Source of the DNA: JAZDLC01 sp043802345
Lineage (GTDB): Bacteria; Planctomycetota; B15-G4; JADJEK01
Assembly: GCA_043802345.1 (NCBI GenBank)
Contig: JAZDLC010000051.1
Coordinates: forward strand, 1 to 6,039
DNA length: 6,039 nucleotides
Reading direction: 5' to 3'
The position numbers and the translations under genes are program-made. The first letter of the stretch is position 1. Each line of letters starts with the position of its first letter. Under the pieces are notes generated by a model. That model made no database searches and was not told the origin of the DNA. It saw only the letters and a list, made by a program, of their open reading frames with translations. Below, one piece after another: positions 1-3,875 of the stretch.

Positions 1-1
1 G

Positions 2-373
2 TCGGCCGCGACCGGCGGCCAGGTGAGCTTCACTATCAATCCGGGACCGCTGCATGCCGGCGCCGACTATTTCGTCCTCGGTTCGATCAGCGGCACCGAC
101 CCCGGCATGACCTTGGGTGGCGGCCTTGTCGTGCCGCTGAACTATGACGCGTTCATGCTGGTGGCGCTCAATCTGGCCAACACGGTGGTCTTCCCCGGCT
201 TCATCGGCACGCTGGACGGCACAGGAAGCGGCGCGGCGCTCTTCGACACCTTGGGTCCCTTCAATCCGTCAATTGTCGGGATCCAGCTCAGCTTCGCGAC
301 CCTCGTCAGAAGCACCGCCTCTTCTCACTGGGCCTGGGCTTCCAACCCCTACACCGTGACAACCGTCCCGTAG
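2..373 (+). CDS. C-terminal end of a secreted planctomycete-type protein (5' partial)
   Basis: The frame is open from the left window edge to a TAG at 371-373, giving 123 visible residues. The GTG at 23 reads as an internal valine because the frame continues upstream without a stop, so the true start lies outside the window. The residues suggest a beta-sandwich: alternating hydrophobic stretches, a YFVLGSISGTDPG segment, a VVPLNYDAF segment, FPGFIGTLDGTGSG, and an ending ASNPYTVTTVP. From memory, this order (LGS-SGT-PG, then VPLN-D, then GTLD-G-G, then a final SNP...VP) resembles the C-terminal module that ends many large secreted proteins of Planctomycetota. The module has no known catalytic role and may serve in surface display or sorting. 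There are no cysteines and no membrane segment. The gene converges on the minus-strand gene ending at 604. The identity of the upstream domains is unknown. The coding call is fairly sure; the family assignment is moderate. Confidence 0.72.
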   Translation, partial: SAATGGQVSFTINPGPLHAGADYFVLGSISGTDPGMTLGGGLVVPLNYDAFMLVALNLANTVVFPGFIGTLDGTGSGAALFDTLGPFNPSIVGIQLSFATLVRSTASSHWAWASNPYTVTTVP

Positions 374-414
374 CGCGCCAGAGCGTATCGATCGAAGACA
401 GGAAGAATGATTGG

Positions 415-554
415 CTCTCGCAAAGGCGCAAAGATCGCAGAGAATGGATGAGAATGAGATTGGCCGGGAGGCGGATCACCAATGTCCACAAGCAGCAGCT
501 TTCAATGGCCTCCCACAATAGAGAACCTTGGCGATCTTGGCGGCTTGGCGAGAG
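415..554. repeat. Imperfect long inverted repeat between convergent genes
   Basis: Two 28-base arms, 415-442 and 527-554, are inverted copies matching at 23 of 28 positions. The left arm begins CTCTCGCAAAGGCGCAAAG and the right arm ends CTTGGCGAGAG. A smaller perfect 7-base inverted pair (GGGAGGC at 466-472, GCCTCCC at 508-514) is nested inside, so the whole could fold as a large cruciform or RNA hairpin. The 'CGCAAAGGCGCAAAG' style of sequence resembles dispersed intergenic repeats I have seen in environmental bacterial genomes, but I cannot name a family. It lies in the 230-base gap (374-603) between two convergent stop codons, where it could end transcription from both sides. There is no T-run, so it is not a classical intrinsic terminator. 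I see no gene in this gap. Confidence 0.7.
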
Positions 555-603
555 AAGATCTGGATTCGAACCAGTCCGTGCACCAGACGGCACACACTAC
601 GCT

Positions 604-1827
604 TCAGCCGCTAGTGATCGTATCGATCGCCTGGGAGAGGCGCGCTTCGTCCACCTGCAGGAACCGCAGCACGCCTTCCTTGTCGACCAGCAGGAATGCA
701 GGGGGGAGGTGCACGCGCAGGGCGTCGGTGAGCCGGCCGTCGGGGTCGGGGAGCGATGGCCAGCCCGGCTTCTCTTCATCGAGAAAGCGGCTCAGCGTCT
801 GCTCGTCCGTGTTCGCGGCGATGCCGACGATGGCGAGTTCCTGCTCGGGATGGTGGTCCCGGATCCAGCGCAGGACGGAGAAGCACTCCCAGGTCTCGGG
901 CATCGCGGGACGGTAGACGACGATCAGCACGGCGCGGCGGCCGGGTTCGCTCGACGAAGGAGAGCCGGCGCCGGTGGGGGTTCCGGGCAGGGGCGCCTGC
1001 TTGCCCACGATGCCCGCCTGCCAGCGCGGGATGAGCTCCGCGGATGACTCAACCTTGCCGGCCAGCTCCACGGTCTCTTCGCCCCGCAGCACCACCAGCT
1101 TCAGCTCGTGGCCGGCGCGCAGGGGGCCGAGGGCGCGTCCGAGATGAGGTGGGCTCGGGACTGCCGTTCCGTTGATGCTCACGATGAGATCGCCGGGCTG
1201 AAGACCTGCCTTCTGCAGGGAGGAAGTCTCGTAGACATACGTCACTCGCGCCCCCTGCTCCTCGAACACCCAGCGAAAGCCTGGATGCGGCGGCACTTCG
1301 GAGTGCCGCCAGGAGACCGTCTCGCAATAGGGTGACGTCCGTGAGGTTTCGAGGAACCTGATCTTCTCGGCGAGCTGATTCCGGACTGCCGTGATCGTCT
1401 CGTCCAGACGCACGAGGTGCTCGTCGGAGAGCCGGTCCCTTGCCATGGAGCGGATCTTCGTCCCAAGCACGGCGCGCACCCCCTGCCCGTTGTCGAACGC
1501 CTCGATCACGACCACCCCCTGGGAGCGCAGGAAAGTGATGGTCCAGGCGCCCTGGGCCTCGGCCCGCCGCATGGCGTGGTAGACCCGCAGGCGCACGTCG
1601 CGGCCCGCATCAGGACCCCCCAGTTCCTCGAGCGCGGAGTCCTCGTAGATCGTGACCCTGGCCTCCTCGCCCATCGCGCCCTCGACCTGGCGGACGACCT
1701 GCTCCTCCGCGCCCGTCCGCGTTTCCGGGTGGAACAGGAGCAGCTCGGGCGCTTTCGCGGTCTGCCCGAATGCCGGAGCCTGCGGCGCGGGCAGGAGCGC
1801 GATTGCGATCAGCAGGAGTCGGAGCAT
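604..1827 (-). CDS. Exported PDZ and redoxin-like fusion protein
   Basis: This 407-residue protein starts with a signal-peptide-like stretch (residues 1 to about 21: MLR, then a Leu/Ile/Ala core, then AFGQ), so it probably acts in the periplasm or on the surface. Residues 25-160 form an unrecognised mixed alpha/beta region. Residues 175-258 match a PDZ domain, with the strand VTYVYETSSLQKAGLQPGDLIVSING being typical of the carboxylate-binding loop and the helix before it (AGLQPGD core). Residues 270-400 resemble a thioredoxin-fold redoxin of the AhpC/TlpA type: a strand LIVVYRPA, a helix after WEC (Cys315), the strand AIVGIAA, the cis-proline-like PPAFLLVD (375-382) and a DKEG turn. The usual CXXC is absent; Cys315 is the only cysteine in the domain and Cys168 lies before the PDZ. 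It may therefore be a one-cysteine peroxidase-like domain or a non-redox scaffold. The ATG at 1827 is favoured because it opens the signal peptide, but no Shine-Dalgarno is visible: repeat A begins 7 bases upstream. The substrate is unknown. Confidence 0.86.
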   Translation of the reverse strand: MLRLLLIAIALLPAPQAPAFGQTAKAPELLLFHPETRTGAEEQVVRQVEGAMGEEARVTIYEDSALEELGGPDAGRDVRLRVYHAMRRAEAQGAWTITFLRSQGVVVIEAFDNGQGVRAVLGTKIRSMARDRLSDEHLVRLDETITAVRNQLAEKIRFLETSRTSPYCETVSWRHSEVPPHPGFRWVFEEQGARVTYVYETSSLQKAGLQPGDLIVSINGTAVPSPPHLGRALGPLRAGHELKLVVLRGEETVELAGKVESSAELIPRWQAGIVGKQAPLPGTPTGAGSPSSSEPGRRAVLIVVYRPAMPETWECFSVLRWIRDHHPEQELAIVGIAANTDEQTLSRFLDEEKPGWPSLPDPDGRLTDALRVHLPPAFLLVDKEGVLRFLQVDEARLSQAIDTITSG

Positions 1828-1834
1828 GGCGCCA

Positions 1835-1900
1835 TGATGGGTCGGAACCGGGTCTGTTGCAACAAGCTGGTTCGGTCACTGTCACTCGAACAACGGGCCG
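1835..1900 (+). repeat. Repeat A joined to repeat B (intact-looking copy)
   Basis: Positions 1835-1858 (24 bases, beginning TGATGGGTCGGAACC) recur exactly at 3515-3538 and are called A. Positions 1881-1900 (ending ACTCGAACAACGGGCCG) recur at 3221-3240 with one mismatch in 20 and are called B. A short block CTGGTTCGG (1867-1875) before B also has a counterpart at 3202-3210. Within this copy A and the following GGTTCGG block are imperfect inverted partners around a perfect palindrome TGTTGCAACA (1855-1864), so 1840-1882 could form a stem-loop. On the minus strand, B reads GPLFE followed by a TGA. The composite fills the space between the PDZ-redoxin start codon and the C repeats. It is likely a non-autonomous, REP-like element; its family is not known to me. 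Confidence 0.7.
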
Positions 1901-1901
1901 A

Positions 1902-1953
1902 GATACGGAGTCAGGAAAACTCCACCTCAGCTCACTTGCTCTGCCTCCTGATC
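1902..1953 (+). repeat. Repeat C, copy 1 (left half of an inverted pair)
   Basis: This 52-base element begins GATACGGAGTCAG and ends CTGCCTCCTGATC; the two ends are inverted relatives at 10 of 13 positions. It matches the copy at 3824-3875 over most of its length, including the internal CCACCTC and CTCACTTGCTCTG blocks. Read on the minus strand it contains IRRQSK followed by TGA, the same tail that ends the GH106 gene at the other copy. It pairs with the inverted half copy at 1956-1989. Confidence 0.75.
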
Positions 1954-1955
1954 GG

Positions 1956-1989
1956 GTGAGTTGAGGTGGGATTGTCCTGACTCCGTATC
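1956..1989 (-). repeat. Repeat C, inverted half copy
   Basis: These 34 bases are the inverted match of 1902-1935 at 30 of 34 positions, with the outer 15 (GATACGGAGTCAGGA) perfect. The two arms enclose a 20-base loop (1936-1955), so an RNA of either strand would form a very stable hairpin. The arm ends 3 bases after the stop codon of the beta-helix gene (TGA at 1995-1993 on the minus strand). It could therefore act as a transcript-end or mRNA-stabilising structure for that gene, although no T-run follows. Inverted pairs of short palindromic elements are typical of REP/BIME-type arrangements. Confidence 0.75.
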
Positions 1990-1992
1990 CGG

Positions 1993-3012
1993 TCAGGGCG
2001 CGATGGTCCCGAACCGGTTGCCGGAGAAGGTGTTGTCGCCCGCGATGGAGTGGTCGTAGAGGTCGTACTCGCCGCTCTTCTTCACCCGGTTGCAGGACAG
2101 GAGATTGCCTCGTGCGGAGGCCTCGACGCTGACTCCCAGGGTGGCTGATCGCTGGATGATATTGCCGCACAGCGTGCCGTCGAGGGCCTCGTCCGTGAGC
2201 TGTACTCCGATCGAGCCCGTCCGCCGGATACGGTTGCGCGAAATCAGGATTCCGGTCCCCTCGCAGATGATCCCCTCGGCGCCCGTCCGTACGATCCGGT
2301 TCGACTCGATCACATGATCAGTGCCTCCGACGATGATGCCGCTGTCGAGTCCGGTCCGTTGAATCGTATTCCCGAGAAGCGTACAGCGTCGCGAGGAGGG
2401 CGCGATGGCGATCGCGTCCCAGTGCGCGCCCAGCACGCGGTTTCCCATCAGCAGGCAATCGCTGACCGCGATCGCCCCGGTTCCGAGCATGATGCCGTAG
2501 CGATCCGATTGCTCGACCCGGTTGTCCTCGAGGGTGTTGAGATCGCCGAGCACATGAATTCCGGACCGGCCGCATCCGCTCGCGCGGCAGCGGGTGATGT
2601 AGCAATCGTCGGCCTCCAGGTAGATGCCGTTATCACCAATGTCCCGCGCCCGGCAACCTTCCATCCGGGTGCCGTCCGCGCTGATCACGAAACCGTCCAC
2701 CGACGCGTTCCGAACGACCAGGTTCTTCAGCACGATTCCGGTGGAAGCCATCACCCGCAGCCCCACTCCGGCGCCGCCGGCGTCGATGATGACACGGCTC
2801 CCGCGCCTGGCCCGGAGTGTGACGCCGAGCTTGCCGGTCACCAGGATGGTCTCGCTGTAGACGCCGTTCGAAATCTCGACCACGTCGTCCTGGAGCGCGG
2901 CGTTGACCGCGCTCTGGATCGAGGAGAAGTCCCTGGGAACTCGCAGCCTGGCCGCTCCGGCCAGTGAAGCGGTCAGCACATAGCACAGCAAAGTCAGGGC
3001 CAGCGTCTTCAT
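1993..3012 (-). CDS. Exported right-handed parallel beta-helix protein
   Basis: This 339-residue protein opens with a signal peptide (residues 1 to about 20, MKT then a Leu-rich core ending SLAGA-A), so it is exported. Residues 28-55 (SSIQSAVNAALQDDVVEISNGVY) are the N-terminal cap motif typical of pectate-lyase-like and NosD-like right-handed beta-helix proteins. From about 55 to 332 the protein is a ladder of roughly 22-24-residue coils. The later ones are especially clear: NTIQRTGLDSGIIVGG, NRIVRTGAEGIICEG, NRIRRTGSIGVQLTD, NIIQRSATLGVSVEA, each with an Asn, a beta strand and a Gly-hydrophobic strand (PbH1 repeats). The fold is usual for polysaccharide lyases, hydrolases and surface-binding proteins. 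I see no diagnostic catalytic motif, so the substrate is open. The ATG at 3012 is supported by an AGGAGA 8 bases upstream. The stop codon is followed 3 bases later by the repeat C hairpin. Nine cysteines fall in or near the coils (first at residue 10, in the signal peptide), which is fairly many for an exported protein. Confidence 0.9.
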   Translation of the reverse strand: MKTLALTLLCYVLTASLAGAARLRVPRDFSSIQSAVNAALQDDVVEISNGVYSETILVTGKLGVTLRARRGSRVIIDAGGAGVGLRVMASTGIVLKNLVVRNASVDGFVISADGTRMEGCRARDIGDNGIYLEADDCYITRCRASGCGRSGIHVLGDLNTLEDNRVEQSDRYGIMLGTGAIAVSDCLLMGNRVLGAHWDAIAIAPSSRRCTLLGNTIQRTGLDSGIIVGGTDHVIESNRIVRTGAEGIICEGTGILISRNRIRRTGSIGVQLTDEALDGTLCGNIIQRSATLGVSVEASARGNLLSCNRVKKSGEYDLYDHSIAGDNTFSGNRFGTIAP

Positions 3013-3020
3013 GGTTCGAA

Positions 3021-3026
3021 TCTCCT
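3021..3026 (-). promoter_or_regulatory. Ribosome binding site of the beta-helix gene
   Basis: The minus strand reads AGGAGA here, 8 bases before the ATG at 3012. It is a strong Shine-Dalgarno match at good spacing and settles the start. It contrasts with the PDZ-redoxin gene, which has none. Confidence 0.8.
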
Positions 3027-3201
3027 GGGGATCGAATGCGGTTCAGCCCCTTCGGGCGCGCGAACAGGCGGTGATCCCACGCAGAAAACCAGGCCGGGCG
3101 GCGGAATCGGGTCCATCCAACGATTTCGGCCGGTCCCCGAGTACCCCTTCTCCAGCGACCTTGGGCCGGCGCGGCGGCAGCCTGTCATTGGTGAAGGAAA
3201 C

Positions 3202-3240
3202 CCGGTTCGGCGGCTGGGCCGTTACTCGAACAACGGGCCG
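3202..3240 (+). repeat. Repeat B, second copy with upstream GGTTCGG block
   Basis: Positions 3221-3240 match 1881-1900 at 19 of 20 bases, the last 17 identical. The block CCGGTTCGG at 3202-3210 corresponds to CTGGTTCGG at 1867-1875, but the spacer between block and core is 10 bases here against 5 in the first copy. On the minus strand this copy supplies the last residues (GPLFE) and the TAA stop of the redoxin fragment. Element A is not beside it; it lies on the far side of that fragment. Confidence 0.68.
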
Positions 3241-3542
3241 GGTTTGCCGCAGACCGCGTCGATGCGGCCTTCACCGTCGAGGCGCAGGAAACAGGGAGTG
3301 TTCCAGATGCGGAGCGATGAGGCGAGGGAGACGCCTTCATCGTCGCGCGGCTCGTGGCGGATCGGGAAGTCGAGCGCGTACTCCTTGACGCCGCGCTGGA
3401 CCTGGTCGAAGCGCCGGGCGTCCTGGTCGATGAGGATGCCGACCACGATGGGAGAGTTTTCGGTGGCCTTCGCGCGCAGCCGCTTCAGGGACTCGAACGC
3501 CAGGAAGCGCGGCGTGATGGGTCGGAACCGGGTCTGTTTCAA
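3222..3542 (-). pseudogene. Redoxin/TlpA-like C-terminal fragment between repeats B and A
   Basis: About 95 residues (3222-3514) look like the second half of a thioredoxin-fold redoxin. The order is a helix FLAFESLKRLRAKA, the strand PIVVGILIDQD, the segment FPIRHEPRDDEG, and SLRIWNTPCFLRLDGEGRID, whose Thr-Pro and following strand fit the cis-proline and the strand after it. Known redoxins carry a W-CXXC active site just before the first helix; here that part is missing. Upstream coding is replaced by repeat A (3515-3538), through which the frame stays open to a TTG at 3542, the only possible start and not a convincing one. The last residues GPLFE and the stop come from repeat B. Both ends of the fragment thus coincide with repeats. 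A truncated pseudogene is most likely; a short expressed protein is possible. The general layout resembles the redoxin domain of the 604-1827 product, but the sequences are clearly diverged. Confidence 0.62.
3515..3538 (+). repeat. Repeat A, second copy
   Basis: These 24 bases are identical to 1835-1858, and the similarity continues weakly (CAA at 3540-3542 against CAA at 1860-1862). The inverted partner present at 1867-1875 is absent here; in its place the secreted-protein fragment begins. This copy marks the join between the redoxin fragment (minus) and the plus-strand fragment. Confidence 0.72.
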
Positions 3543-3823
3543 TTTCCGTCGATGTCTCCGGCGCGAGTGTCGGCGACTGGTGGGCCCTGGCTCTTGGAAC
3601 AGCCGTCGGTGCAGGAGTCGGTGGCTCTATTGGTGGGTGTCCTGTGGACGTGGTTCCGATCGTGCCGATTGTGATCATGGGACAGCTCCCCGTCCAACCA
3701 CTGACGTTCCCAGCGACCGTCAACCTCATGCCAGGTGTCAGCCTCGGGATTCAGGCCATCACCAAGGACGCGGGCACCTACACCTTCGACAGCTCGAACA
3801 CGGAGATCGTCCACGTTCCCTGA
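3518..3823 (+). pseudogene. Secreted-protein C-terminal fragment without a start
   Basis: The plus-strand frame opens after a TGA at 3515-3517 inside repeat A and runs to TGA at 3821-3823. From about 3539 it reads as a believable protein of about 94 residues: SISVDVSGASVGDWWALALG, a GAGVGGSIGGCPVDVV segment, alternating hydrophobic strands around PVQPLTFPATVNLMPG, SLGIQAITKDAG, and a final TEIVHVP. The composition (Gly, Val, few charges, ends in VP) matches the C-terminal modules of planctomycete secreted proteins and resembles the style, not the sequence, of the 2-373 product. No ATG or GTG opens the domain; the first candidates (GTG within VDVV, ATG in IMGQ) fall inside it. I read it as a 3' remnant of a larger gene cut at repeat A. 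Its stop codon directly abuts repeat C. Confidence 0.58.
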
Positions 3824-3875
3824 GATACGGAGTCAGGACGATTCCACCTCAACTCACTTGCTCTGACTCCGGATC
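3824..3875 (+). repeat. Repeat C, copy 3, between convergent reading frames
   Basis: This 52-base element has ends GATACGGAGTCAG and CTGACTCCGGATC, inverted at 12 of 13 positions, around a 26-base core containing TTCCACCTCAACTCACTTG. It is the most symmetrical of the three copies. The left end directly follows the TGA of the 3518-3823 fragment, and the right part encodes the last six residues and stop codon of the GH106 gene on the opposite strand. It may act as a shared transcript-end hairpin. The compact palindromic form suggests a REP-like or MITE-like element moved by a transposase encoded elsewhere, such as a RAYT. Confidence 0.74.

Noticed and set aside
556..578. tRNA T-arm-like sequence on the minus strand (CTGGTTCGAATCCAG)
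   Set aside because: The stem is only 4 base pairs and no acceptor, D-arm or anticodon arm can be placed around it, so it is not a tRNA gene. A remnant or chance match is all that can be said.
448..1047. 199-residue open frame on the plus strand
   Set aside because: It lies mostly opposite the PDZ-redoxin gene and its translation is rich in Arg, Gly and Ala without any domain pattern, as expected for the reverse strand of a GC-rich gene.
1835..1990. Integron attC site as an explanation of the repeats
   Set aside because: The cargo-between-repeats layout recalls gene cassettes, but no GTTRRRY and RYYYAAC pair could be placed in the repeats and no integrase is in the window.
1610..2170. 186-residue minus-strand frame running across the A-B-C repeats
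   Set aside because: It joins out-of-frame parts of two real genes through the repeats; the shared peptide GVRTIPPQLT merely reflects translation of repeat C.
2314..2967. 217-residue open frame on the plus strand opposite the beta-helix gene
   Set aside because: It is antisense to a gene with a signal peptide, a good ribosome binding site and regular repeats; the translation has no recognisable fold.
3013..3201. Promoter of the beta-helix gene
   Set aside because: I looked for -35 and -10 boxes on the minus strand in this GC-rich stretch and found no pair at believable spacing, only a small GCCC/GGGC hairpin near 3047-3058.
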